This document shows positions 9,673-20,600 of a stretch of 64,000 nt of DNA, piece after piece. This stretch comes from Zelonia costaricensis. Its lineage: Eukaryota; Euglenozoa; Kinetoplastea; Trypanosomatida; Trypanosomatidae. Numbering within the stretch: the stretch's first letter is position 1; every line of letters begins with the position of its first letter. The DNA is taken from contig JASAOO010003462.1 in the NCBI GenBank assembly GCA_030849075.1, positions 1 to 64,000 of the forward strand. The letters are read 5' to 3'. The notes beneath the pieces were generated by a model. It did not search any database, was not told the origin of the DNA, and saw only the letters and a list, made by a program, of their open reading frames with translations. A program made the translations under genes and the position numbers.

Positions 9673-11287
9673 GATGGCGGAAAAGAGAAGCCGGGAGTGA
9701 GAGATTCGCGAGTACAAGACGAGGAAGCAGCCAAGTGCAGAGCACCCAGTGACATCTGCGGCGAGCGGCTGAAACCTTGAGGGGCATTCGACCGGTGCTT
9801 GGCCTAGACTACACTGAAGCAGCTTCGCGTTCGCGCACGACATCGAGGCCACATGTCTACAAATCCACCGCCACCCCCGCCCTCCCTCCAATGGCGCAAC
9901 GGTGTACGATTTGTGTGCGTGTGCGCCACTCAGCTACCCGCCTTGCGCGTGTGCCAGTCGTTCTCCGCAGCCCGGTCGCTGACCTCTGCCCTCCCCCCCT
10001 TTCTTGCGACTCACGCGATCGCGGCAAAGGCAGCTCCGAGCAGCACGAAGGGCAGGCAGTCGGCCCCGCTTCTTCGGCGCCACCCTGGGCCTTTCAGGCC
10101 TCTGTCCTCCGCTCCCACTAGACACTCTCCTGTCTTATCCATTCGATTGTGGTGGCTGAGAGTTACCCGAAAACAACTGAGAGAGGAACACATAAAGGAG
10201 GAGGTTCACTCTGCGTGTATTTGCTTGTTCTGCTACTGGTGTGTTTTCTTTCTTTTTTTTTCTTTGCAGTTGACACCGCGTCTTTTCGAGGGTTTTTTGT
10301 TTTTGCTTTACGTGTTAGATCATCGCACGGCACCCCACAGCGTTCTGCACTGCCGTGTTGCGCCGTGCAGGAGGTGGGCTTAAGAGAGCTTGGGCTGGAG
10401 TGTGCGTGTGTGTGTGTGTACCTGCTCGATGCATGACGCTTCTCCCCTCGCACTCTTATTTCGTAGCCCACCCAAGAACTCTCCCCCACAGGCCTGTTGT
10501 GGCACCCCGTGGCTACCACGGTGAGACAGACGGAGGACGTCGCGAGCCCTGCGCAGCCCGTCCATGAGAGGCAACAGTGCGAACGAAACGAAAAAAAGGG
10601 AGAATAGCGCCGCGTGAACACACGAGCCCTCGCCACCGGCGTCCAAGCCGATGCTGCGCGAAAGAAGCGAGAGAAAAAGAACGCGAGAGGGCACATCGGC
10701 GGTGCCAGAACGACGACGCTCGGGAGCGGAGAGGGTAATGGAGAAAGCGGCAGAGACACGGCACCTGCGCAAGCACGCCTGCGGACAATGGCACTGCGCT
10801 GTGTCCATTCTGCACACGCACACACTTCAGAATGGGGGGGGGCTGGAGAAGACGAGGCGCACTTCCACTTTGACTGCCTCTCTCATTCTCACGTGCGCTC
10901 TTCATCATCTCCTTCACTGCCTGCCCGTCTTCTCTCTCCCGCCCCTCCCCCGCCCCCCTTCCCCGCGCCGTCCCACACCGCACGCAGCCGTCGCTCGCCG
11001 TACCTCCCCGCCTTCAACAAGTTCCACCTGTTCCTTCTCCTCCCACGCGAGGGACTGCCGGACCACGCACACAGGCACGCACACTTGCAGGCACCAGCAC
11101 AAACACAGACAGGCGCAAAAGAGAGGTACGCAGGCTTAGATTAGACCAACTTGACCGAATCACTTATACAAAGACACAACGAGGCGCCAGGGTTTGGCAG
11201 GCCGCTGTCGCAACCTTCGCTTAACGACCACAGCAGCTGCACGGGCACGCAACCAGGGGCTGCCTACACGTACCTCACCGAGGAGTC
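9673..11287. other. Intergenic region
   Basis: About 1.6 kb with no supportable gene. It includes T-rich sequence near 10245-10266, a GT microsatellite near 10402-10418 and C/T-rich sequence at about 10930-10970. Probably the 3' UTR of NoLP. Confidence 0.55.
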
Positions 11288-12877
11288 CTAGTCGGAGTCG
11301 CTGCCGAGCTTCGTGCTCTGGTTCCTCGTGTTGAGAGAGGGCGTGCTCAGGCCAAACTGCGGGGCTCCACCGCGGCCGCCACGGAAGCCGCCGCGATCGC
11401 CGCCGCGGAACCCACCGCGATCGCCACCACGACCACCGCGGTCACCCCCGCGGAACCCACCGCGGTCACCCCCACGGAACCCACCACGATCGCCGCCACG
11501 GAAGCCGCCGCGATCGCCGCCACGGAAGCCGCCGCGATCGCCGCCGCGGAAGCCGCCACGGTCGCCACCACGACCACCGCGGTCACCCCCGCGGAACCCA
11601 CCGCGATCGCCGCCACGGAAGCCGCCGCGATCGCCACCACGACCACCGCGGAAGCCGCCGCGGTCACCGCCGCGGCCGCCGTAGTTCGACTGGGCCTCCG
11701 TGCGACTGACCTGGCGCATCGGCTCGTCCTCGTCTTCATCGCTCTCCTCCTGCGCCTTGGGACGCTTCTGCGCCGGCGCCGCCTCCTCGTCGTCGTCCGA
11801 GTCGGCCACCGGCGCCTTCTTGGCCGCCGCCGCCGGCTTACGCACCGGCTCGTCGTCGCTGTCGCTGTCGCTGTCCATCGCGGCCTTCTTGGGCGCCTGC
11901 TTCGGCGTCGCCTTCGGAGACGCCTTGGGCGACGCGCGCTTCGCGGCGGGCTTCTTGACCGGTTCGTCGTCGTCCGAGTCCGAATCCGCGACAGGCGCCT
12001 TCTTGGCCACCGGCTTGCGCACCGGCTCGTCGTCGCTGTCGCTGTCGCTGTCCATCACCGGCGCCTTCTTCGCGGCGGGGGCGATCTTCGGCGACGCCTT
12101 GGGCGACGCACGCTTCGCGGCGGGCTTCTTGACCGGCTCGTCGTCGTCCGAGTCCGAGTCGGCGATGGGGGCCTTCTTTGCAGCAGGCGCCATCTTCGGG
12201 GACGACTTGGGCGACGCGCGCTTGGCCGCCGGCTTCTTCACGGGCTCGTCATCGCTGTCGCTATCGGCGATGGGCGCCTTCTTCGCGGCCGCCGGCGCCA
12301 TCTTCGGGGACGCGCGCTTGGCTGCCGGCTTCTTTGGCGCCTCCTCATCGTCCGAGTCCGAGTCGGCGATGGGGGCCTTCTTGGCCACCGGCTTGCGCAC
12401 CGGCTCGTCGTCGCTGTCGCTGTCGCTGTCCGCGATGGGGGCCTTCTTGGCCGCCGGCTTCGGGGACGCCTTGCGCGACGCCGGCTTCTTTGGCACCTCC
12501 TCGTCGTCATCGGAGCTCGAGTCGGCGATCGGCGCCTTCTTCGCGGCCGCCGGCGCCATCTTCGGGGACGCCTTCGGCGACGCACGCTTCGGCGCCGCCT
12601 TCTTCACCGGCTCATCGTCGTCCGAGTCCGAGTCGGCGATGGGGGCCTTCTTCGCCACGGGCTTGCGCACCGGCTCGTCGTCGCTGTCGCTGTCCGCCAC
12701 CGCCGCGGCGGGGGCCTTAGCAGCCGCCGTGAGGGCCGAGGTGCCGAGCTTGCGCGCGAGCGTCACGGCCTTCGGGTTCGCCTCCTGCAGCGCCTCGGCG
12801 GCATCGACGTACTTGGAGTCCTTCAGGTAGAGGTAGATGTGCGCCTCCAGCTCATCCTTCGGCAGGCGGAGGGACAT
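11288..12877 (-). CDS. NoLP: Nopp140-like nucleolar phosphoprotein with RGG tail (NoLP)
   Basis: A 529-residue, extremely repetitive protein. Residues ~6-44 fit a LisH dimerisation motif. Residues ~61-365 alternate eleven acidic Ser/Asp clusters (SDSDSDDE type, likely casein kinase 2 targets) with basic Lys/Pro/Ala/Ser spacers ([11 protein letters not shown]), the Nopp140 architecture. Residues ~400-512 are glycine-arginine repeats ([10 protein letters not shown]), an RNA-binding and arginine-methylation type tail, in place of the usual Nopp140 C-terminal domain. T. brucei has a Nopp140-like protein with an RGG tail (NoLP); this fits it. Expected role: nucleolar chaperone for snoRNP and RNA polymerase I related work. 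The ATG at 12877 is the first in frame below a clear splice acceptor. Repeat copy number may be affected by assembly. Confidence 0.88.
   Translation of the reverse strand: MSLRLPKDELEAHIYLYLKDSKYVDAAEALQEANPKAVTLARKLGTSALTAAAKAPAAAVADSDSDDEPVRKPVAKKAPIADSDSDDDEPVKKAAPKRASPKASPKMAPAAAKKAPIADSSSDDDEEVPKKPASRKASPKPAAKKAPIADSDSDSDDEPVRKPVAKKAPIADSDSDDEEAPKKPAAKRASPKMAPAAAKKAPIADSDSDDEPVKKPAAKRASPKSSPKMAPAAKKAPIADSDSDDDEPVKKPAAKRASPKASPKIAPAAKKAPVMDSDSDSDDEPVRKPVAKKAPVADSDSDDDEPVKKPAAKRASPKASPKATPKQAPKKAAMDSDSDSDDEPVRKPAAAAKKAPVADSDDDEEAAPAQKRPKAQEESDEDEDEPMRQVSRTEAQSNYGGRGGDRGGFRGGRGGDRGGFRGGDRGGFRGGDRGGRGGDRGGFRGGDRGGFRGGDRGGFRGGDRGGFRGGDRGGFRGGDRGGRGGDRGGFRGGDRGGFRGGRGGAPQFGLSTPSLNTRNQSTKLGSDSD
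11342..11680 (-). repeat. Tandem coding repeats for RGG motifs
   Basis: Short near-identical units encoding [10 protein letters not shown] are repeated through the 3' end of the NoLP gene. Units differ mainly at third codon positions, so they look expanded by unequal exchange and kept by selection on the protein. Confidence 0.85.
11783..12697 (-). repeat. Imperfect coding repeats for acidic SD clusters and basic spacers
   Basis: Eleven acidic clusters separated by basic spacers. Unit length varies (about 20-37 residues) and several blocks are nearly identical at the DNA level. Confidence 0.8.
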
Positions 12878-13001
12878 GGCGTCGCGGTTACAGATCGAAG
12901 ACGTAGAGACCGGGAGAGAGAGGAGTTACGGGGCGTGTGGAAAGGAGGGAAGTCGAAGTGGCGAGCGGCGTGCGCTGACAAGGGCGGATGTTACGGTGAT
13001 A

Positions 13002-13203
13002 CTGAAACAGGCGGACGTGGTCGAGTGCGGGCGCATTGGGGAGGTAAGGGGGGTGAGGACAAGAGTGGTGTGCATGTTGGCATGCGCACGTGATGGCAAG
13101 AAGGCAGTGAAGAGGTTGCAGTTCGCAGGAGAGGGAGAGGGGGGAGGGCAAAGAGGGGGAGGGGATGCGGGTGTGAGGAGATAAGCCGCGGTGAAGACGT
13201 GAG
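13002..13203 (-). promoter_or_regulatory. Trans-splice acceptor with long AG-free zone, NoLP
   Basis: Reading the minus strand from 13203, no AG occurs for 200 bases until TTTCAG, with AG at 13003-13002. The zone contains a C/T-rich tract at about 13173-13128. This matches the AG exclusion zone between branch point and acceptor. The leader is 124 bases without an upstream AUG; a second AG at 12976-12975 is a possible alternative. Confidence 0.65.
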
Positions 13204-13571
13204 CTCAGAAGAGAGGACTGAACGGGGTCATGACGGGCAAGCGTTCGACACTGTCTGAGGCCGATCAGCTGAAAGGACTCCAGTGAACGTTGGATGCAAA
13301 AGGCATTCCACTCAATCGTCTGTTTCGTGTGTGTGTGTGTGTGAAGACAATGCACCAACAGCGAGTCGGCGTCCGTGCAGTGCGGAGGTGCTCCGCTGCA
13401 CGAGCTGCAATTCAGTAGAAAACAAGAACAGCAGACAACCCTCTTTTTTATCTCTCAACAAACCTGTGCACTTGGTGCAGAGGCGACGCCGAAGGGGCAG
13501 GAGGCGGCGCCAAGGCTGTGCAGCAAAGCACAAACGCAGGGCTTTTTCCTCGCCTCACCTCCACCCTGCCC
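13204..13571. other. Short intergenic region
   Basis: About 370 bases between the zinc protein gene and the NoLP splice region. It has a GT microsatellite near 13326-13342 and nothing else recognisable. Confidence 0.5.
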
Positions 13572-13916
13572 TCACCGACGGCCCTTCTGCACGCGCCAAT
13601 CGAAGCGCGAGTGCTTCAGCTTGCGCTCGCTGCGCGACGACGAGCAGCCGGCCTTCACCGGGTGAGGTGTGTGGGCGCGGTTGAAAATGGTCTCCTCCGG
13701 CCTGCCAACGTAGTACGGCTTGTTCGTCGTCCCGCACGACTCGCACGACTCGCCCTGGTACACGCGCTGCGTCGTCTTGGTGACCCAGACGGAGTCGGAA
13801 AACCAGTCGTGCTGGCACACCTTGCAGCGGAACTTCCCGTTGCGCCGCGCGAGAGGGGGTGGGGTGTACATGATCTGCCGCGGTCGAAGCCGCAGAAGCG
13901 GACACAGGCGCAACAT
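13572..13916 (-). CDS. Small zinc-ribbon protein, ZAR1/3CxxC-like
   Basis: A 114-residue basic protein. Two CxxC pairs (C31/C34 and C58/C61) enclose a stretch with W38, SVWV at ~42-45 and RVYQ, and the second pair is followed by NKPYYV. This spacing and these residues match the treble-clef type zinc domain of ZAR1 and receptor-transporting proteins (3CxxC family), although the third CxxC pair of that family is not visible. Those domains bind RNA or partner proteins. The first ~25 residues (MLRLCPLLRLRPRQ) are basic and hydrophobic and could be a mitochondrial presequence. The ATG at 13916 is the first after the candidate splice acceptor at 14082-14083. The longer open frame above it is probably untranslated. 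Function unknown. Confidence 0.78.
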   Translation of the reverse strand: MLRLCPLLRLRPRQIMYTPPPLARRNGKFRCKVCQHDWFSDSVWVTKTTQRVYQGESCESCGTTNKPYYVGRPEETIFNRAHTPHPVKAGCSSSRSERKLKHSRFDWRVQKGRR

Positions 13917-13968
13917 GTTGATGAGGAAGCAGGAAGCAGGGAGCCAGTTCCCCGAGTCTTGTGTGGCT

Positions 13969-13996
13969 TGTGTGTGTGTGTGTGTGTGTGTGTGTG
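13969..13996. repeat. TG microsatellite, about 14 units
   Basis: Uninterrupted TG dinucleotides on the plus strand (CA in the mRNA sense), inside the predicted 5' leader of the small zinc protein. Confidence 0.95.
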
Positions 13997-14081
13997 CTTC
14001 TTGACGAGAAGGAAACGGCAGCCTCAACTCCTGGAAGCGTGCGTTGCGTGAGTCCGTACTATCGCACACAATTTGCAGCAG

Positions 14082-14132
14082 CTCAGCGGTGGTGGGAGGA
14101 GAGGTGGGGGTGAGGCAAAGAGGAGGAAGCCA
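14082..14132 (-). promoter_or_regulatory. Candidate trans-splice acceptor, zinc protein
   Basis: A CT-rich tract (14132-14085) is followed by CGCTGAG, with AG at 14083-14082. The leader of 165 bases has no AUG before the one at 13916. Confidence 0.55.
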
Positions 14133-14673
14133 ACAAGAGTGGTTTGGATGCGGCGACAAGATCAAACAACGTGAACCGCGCGCGCACCAAGATGAGGCGC
14201 ACCTCCTGCCTCGGCGTGCATCTGAGTTAGGATCGAGTGTCGACGGAGCGCACGCTTGCGTGCTGGATTACAGCGCGAGAAAAAAAAAGCCATTGGCACC
14301 TTTCCCTCTCCCATTGTTTAGGGCAACCACTGATGCGCACCCTTAGCTGCCCTTGTAGCATCGGGCACAACACCCCCCCCCCACAACGGGAGTGCGCCTG
14401 GCACGGCGTGAAATCACGCCTTCAGCCTGTCTGTTGCGAATGCTGTTGTTGTTTTCCCTTTCCCCCTTTTTCAAGCAAGAAAGGTGCTATGTCACCTCTT
14501 GTGATGTATGGTGCGTGATCTGCACTCCGCTGGCCGCTGCGGCGCGCAGGCGCCAGCTGGCTCGTCTATGCTGCACAGTCTTCTATTCTGCTTCACGCCC
14601 ACCCCTCCCTTTTGAGCGTGTTTGTTTTCCACGTGGTGAGCGAGTCCTCCACCGTGGATCCGGCCTTCGCCTA
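14133..14673. other. Intergenic region below the polymerase epsilon gene
   Basis: About 540 bases, the 3' flank of the polymerase gene. It has a C run near 14371-14382 and T-rich sequence near 14443-14475. No gene seen. Confidence 0.55.
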
Positions 14674-17600
14674 TTAGGCGCACAAAAGCGCCGCGGCGAC
14701 GCTCTCGGCGAGCCAAGCGAAGCCCTGGACCTTGGCCAGGTACTGCAGAGCCCGCAACTCGCCCTCAATAGGGCTGGCCTTGCCCCGCAGCGGGCCACAG
14801 CAGCTCTCCGTCACGTAGGTTGTCATCATCTCGCCACACTTGGTGCACACAAAGTCCTGCTGGTTGTAGACGCGCAGCAGTTGGCTGACGTGGCGCACCA
14901 GCGTCCCCTCCAGCGCGGACGCGGCGATGGGGGCCGCACACGCCGGACACGCGAACGGCGCCGCTGGCAACTTCCGCCGCGACATGAGGTCGATCGCGAC
15001 GTGCGAGTTGCAGAAGCTGCACGTGACCGGCTGCAGCCGGTGCGCCAGGAAGAGGTCCTGCTGAAACTGCGCCTGTGCCGAGAAGGGGCTGATGCCGCAC
15101 AGCCGCATGCAGTTGTTGCGCACCTTGCCGACCGCCCCGTTGCAGGGCACCAGCTCCAGCACCCGGCAGACGCACTTGGCGTACTCGAGGGCGACAGCGC
15201 CGCTGGACCACGCCACCAGCTCACCGCGCTGCTGCGCTGCGTGCTCGTCGTCCGTGTACAGGTCGCGGGTGTCGGTGATGCGCTGCACCTCGTCCATGAT
15301 CTCGGTCTGCAGATCGCCCTCGAAGAGCTTCTGGCAGTACTGCAGCAGGCGCCGCGCCAGGTGGTCGTGCCGCGTGGCGAGCGTCACGGTATGGTCGCCG
15401 ACGGTGTCCTGATAGACGCGGCGCACCGTCTCGTTCAGCTGAAAAAGCGTCTCAACAACGCGCGCCGTGAAGGACTCGCGGACGCGGCTGGGCAGCCGGC
15501 TGGCCATGGTGAGCTGGTGCGCGATGTGCAGGTCGGCGCGGGTCGGGTCCTCGCCCTCCTTGAAGCGGATCGCGTCTTCGGCGGAAATGTACAGCCCCGC
15601 AAAGTCGCGCGGGTCGACGACGATGCAGGGGCACCAGTACCGCAGCGGCTGCAGTGCCAGCAGCAGCAGCATTGGCTGGTCCTGCAGTGAGGCCGTCACG
15701 AAGCGGGCGAAGCTCACCGCCTCCTGCAGGGAGTGCTTCGCCGTGAGCACCGTCACGGAGCTCCCGTCCACCTTCACGGTTCGCCCGCCGAGCTTCGCCA
15801 GCCGCAGCAGAATGCCGGTCAGCGCGCGGTGCGCCAGGCTGCTGAGCAGCTCGACAAGGCGGGGCTCGTAGCTCGCGGCGGCGGGGTCGCGCAGCCAGCG
15901 CGCGACGTTGCTCATGAGCGTGTCGGCGAGTGGGTTGTCCACGGCCCGCCCGAGCAGGTCGGCGACAAGGTCGCGGAGAATGTTGAAGTGCGTCGACACC
16001 CCGCGGTCGCACAGCACCCGCGCGTTGGGGTCGTCGCCCTCCTCGATGGCCTGCGAGAAAAGCAGCGCCACGACGTCGAGGCGGGAAAGGCCGAACTCAA
16101 CGCACCACGACGCGTAGCCGCCGGGCATGCACACCTCGCGCGGCCGCTCCTCGACCGTGTCATACGCGATGGCTGGATCGTTGCTGCACCACAGCACGTG
16201 GTTGCGCCTACGCAGCGCGCGGGTATACAGCACATCGAGCACGTGCACGCAGCTGTCCTGGGCGATGTTGCAGATCGGGATGCCCGAGACGCGGCTCAGC
16301 GCCAGCCGCTCCTCCACCCACAGCAGCGACGCAAAGAAGCGCTCCAGCAGGCGCCGCGACAGCAGCCTTGTCCAGCGGAAGGGGTCCCCGAGCAGCCGCT
16401 CGTCCTCCGCGGCGCCGAGGACGCGAAGGTAGGGCAGGCCGGCCGGCAGCGCGTGCTGCTGGAGCAGCGTCGCCGTGGGCTGGCAGCTCTGCAGCACCGC
16501 CAGAAGCGGCGCCTTGGTGCTCTCCAGGGCCGAGCTCAGGTGCTGATACACGAGCCGCCACGCCGCCCGCTGGTCAACCGCCACCTCCGCCGTGACCTGG
16601 ATCGGCGACGGTGGCGTGGTGGCGTTCAGTCGCCTGGCGCTCTCCTCGCACAGCGTGGGCCAGCTGATCACCGGCTTTGCCGCCTCGGCCGGCTGGATGA
16701 AGACGACAAGGGCCGTGTTGGTTTGCGGGTAGACGACGGCGACGAGACCGCGCTGCTCCGTGACGGCGTGGAAGATGAAGACGGTGCGGTCAGCGACGCC
16801 GCGGCTGAGGTAGTTCGAGTACGCGTTCATGTCCATCTCATCGAGCGCAAAGAGCTCGCGTTTGGACGGGGGCCGGCGCCGGGCGTTGCGCAGGTGCCGC
16901 GCCGCGTCAACAGACGCACAGCAGCCGAGCCGCTCCACAAACGTCTCGGTGAGGCTGCGGTGCGCCTCGTAGATGTGGCGCACGCCCTCCATCATGCGCA
17001 GCGCGTTCAGCTGCCGCTCTCCCTCCTCGCCGGGTGCCACGGACACCTCGCACACGCGCCCCGCAGCCGCGTGCCGCGGCAGCACCCGCCCGTTCACCTC
17101 CGTCGCCTCGAAGTCGCTGAGGCGCAGGCCCGGGTCGGTGTCGACGACGACGGTGCGCGGCACCTGCACCCGGAAGGTGCACAGGCCGTGCTCCAGCGCT
17201 GCCAGCACCTGCACGGTGCCCGGGCTGCTCTCGTCGCTGGCCCGCACCTCGAGCACGTTCCAGACGGCGGCGAGGGCGCGCGACTTGAGGTCAATGAAGT
17301 GGCTGTTCACCCCCGCGACCCCGGCCGTCCCTGACGCAGCGGGCCCGGCAGTCTCGTCACCGCCCTTGTCGCCGAGCCCGTTCTCCAGCGCTAGCTCCTT
17401 GCGCAGACGGGCTCGCTGCAGCCAAGCGTCCCGGCGCTGCGCCAGCCACCGCGTTGCCCCGCGGTCGGCGAAGAAGTCCGCGTCCAGCGGCGTCGTGCTC
17501 TTCGGGGTAAAGTACCGCTGCTTCACCTCGTGCGCCTGCGTGTCGAGCTCGGCATCAGCCTCGCGCTGCATTCGCTCCACATCGTCGTCCGACTCCACCG

Positions 17601-20600
17601 CATCATCGCCGCTGTTGCCGTCATCCTCGTCGACGTCGTCCCACTGCGCCGCCCCAGACGCCGCTGCAGCGGCAGCGGCCCCCTTCTCTGTGCGCGCTGC
17701 ACCCACCGCTTTCTTCGTCTTCCTCTCCGCGCGCCGCACTCCGGCACCGCCGCCGCCCAGCATGTCCTCGAGGTCTTGGAGCTTGCCAGAAGGGTGCGCC
17801 CCTTTCGCGTCCGCCACGACCACGACGTCGACCTCCGCAGCCGACACGAGCGCCGCCGCGGCGCTGGCCCCATCCATCGCGTCTGCGCCCGAGTCGTCGC
17901 CGATCGTCGTTGCCGCCTTCTTCGCGGCGCCGGCTCGCGCGTTGGAGAGCATGCCGAGGAGGGAGACTTGCCGGAAGCGCGAGTTGTGGTGGCGGATCCG
18001 CTTCTCCAGCCAGTCCGGGTGCAGCACACGGGGCACCGGGTTCGGCAGCGACTGCAGGGCCGCTGGGATCGTGACGATCTTCTGCACGCAGGCGCTGAAG
18101 CGGCCGGTGTAGTAGTCCCAGTCCAGCAGCGCCTTGAGGTTCAGCTCCGTCGGCACCGACGTGTCGGCCGTCCACTTGCGCAGAAAGTGCGTGCGGATCG
18201 CCGGATCGGCGCGAAATATTGTCACGGGAATCGCGCGCTCCGTCACGGGGCGGCCGGCGGGCATGCGGGAGATGATGAAGTGGCACGCAAGGCCCTTGTC
18301 CTTGACCATCTGCGGCCCGAGGAACTCGGCGATGCGGCGCGCCGTCGTGATGGCGAGCGACTTCTGCGACTCCGGGTACTCGGCGAGGCGGCGGGTCATG
18401 TTGCTGCTCTCCGTGATCTTCTCGAGAATCTCCTCCGTGTCGTAGCCCTCGCCCTTCGACTCGAGCATGTCCAGCGCGGCATCGGCCACGACCGCGGCGG
18501 AGGCGTACGCCTCGGCGAGGGTGCTGCCGTCGAGAAAGCGACGGAAGACCTGCGACTGGAAGTCCTTGACCAGCATCAGCTCGCCACGCCGCTTCAGCTC
18601 GAAGCCCTTCAGCTCCGCAAGGCTACCGTCAGGGTTGAAGACGGCGTATCGCTTTTTGATGCTCTTGCCCTCCTCGCGGCTCGCCGGCAGCAGCATGGCG
18701 AGGTACGGACCGTCCACCTCGAAGTAGATCGAGCACTCGCTGTGCCGCTTGTACACGCCAGGGCTGACGAGGTTCTGGTACTGGTGGTTCGAGTAGCGGT
18801 CGTTCACCATCTTGTTCAGAACGACGCATGGGTACGACATGGACACCTTCGGCTTCGCCGCGTTCGTCGTCGTAAACGTGAAGTTCTCGGGAAAGGTATT
18901 GGGCAGGCAGCACCAGATGCCGTCCGTGTCGAGCTCGAGCGTCACGCCGATCTGCTGCACCAGCGCGCGGGCCATCTGAATGAGCGTCGCACCGAGGCAC
19001 GTGACAATGCCCGCCATCTCCATGCTCGACCACCGCGACCCTTTGCGCATCACGTAGCCGTAAAAGGAGTTCAGAATGCACTTGTGTGCCAGCTGCAGCG
19101 ACTCCATCTGCACGCAGCGACTCTGACACACCTTGCGCTCGTCGGCGTCCTTGGCCGCGTCCAGCTTCTTCTTCCACGTCTTCAGCGCCGCCTTGTATTC
19201 GTAGCGGCGGTCGCGAAAGAGGCGCACCGTGTCGACGTAGAACGAGTTCTCGCGCTGGCACACCACGTTCGACCGCATCACCTCGCGCGTTTCGTGGATT
19301 TTGCCGTACGCCTTGCGGCTGTACTCGCTGAGGCGCCGCTTGAGCATGTTGAACTGCGTGTTCTCGTTCAGCTTGTGGTACGCCTTGGGGCCGTCGCCGT
19401 CCTCGTCGTCGTCGTCCGAGTCGCCGTCGCCGTTGTTGGCACCGAACTCGCGCTGCAGCAGTGCGTCGGCTGCCTCGCGCTGCTGCTGCCGGGACTCCTG
19501 CCGATACCCGCCGCTGCCGCCACCGCCGTAGCCACCGCCGCCGTTGTTGCTCCGGCTCTTTTTCCAGTCGTCCTTGCGCTCGTACGAGGTGCCCTCCAGC
19601 ACGTTGCCCTTGCGGTTGCCGTACGCCTTCTTCTGGACGGCTGCCAGGTTCGCCTGCTCGATGACGCCGGCCGCGAAGGACTCGTTCTCGAGCTGCGCCT
19701 TGACGCGCTGGAACTCGTAGCGGCCGGCGGTGAAGAGCTCGGCGCGCCACTTCCACGACATCACCCGCTTGCACTGCAGCTCGTTGTTGGGGGAGTTGAA
19801 GCAGCAGCCGGCGCACACGTCGGGCCGCGCAATGGCGTACGGCTGCAGGCGATTCGTGAGGATGATGTTGGGGTACATGGCGCCGACGTCGAGGTGGTAA
19901 ATGAACGGCTTCTCCTGCTGGTTCGGGTGGTCGCGCAGGTTTGCCAGCTTGGCGAGCACGGCGGCCTTGACCTCGTCGTAGTTGGTCACCTCCTCCACCT
20001 TCACGTCGTTCTCGACCTCGAGGGTGAAGCGGAGGGCCTCGTCAACGTCATCCATGAGGCTCTGGTACGTGTCGGGGTTCATGTTGAAGGAGAGCGGGAT
20101 GTCGGACCGGTACACGCCGCTGCGCAGTGCCTCGACGCGGCCGCCAATGTACGTCTCTGTGTCGATGAGGTGCCCCTCGTAGAAGCGCTCGCGCACCAGC
20201 TCCTTCTTGTTCGGAAAGACGACGTTGTTGGCCTCCGCCTGCACCATCAGCAGCGACTCGCACAGGCCGCCAGAGCCCTTGCGCAGCACGTCGTCCGGCG
20301 GCATCGGAATGATCGTGGCGAGCGAGAAGATGAAGGGGTGGACGTACTTCTGGTAGAGGTACCAGGTCGAGACGGCGTCGGAGACGGAGTAGGACGCCAT
20401 GCGCTGCGGCTGCGACTGCGCCAGCGGGAGCATGTCCTCGGGGTCGACCTCGATGGGCTCGTAGCCGAGCTTGTACTTGGTCACTGCCTTGAGACCCTGG
20501 CTGCCCTGCGGCAGGTACGAGTCGCGCTTCACCCAGTAGAAGCAGTCGAGGTGGGGGATCTGCTGGTTGAGGAAGGCGCCGTCGGCCATCTGCGTGAAGC

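Noticed and set aside
15733..17334. 533-residue plus-strand frame opposite the polymerase C-terminal half
   Set aside because: Antisense shadow of the same gene, with Arg/His/Gln-rich chance composition.
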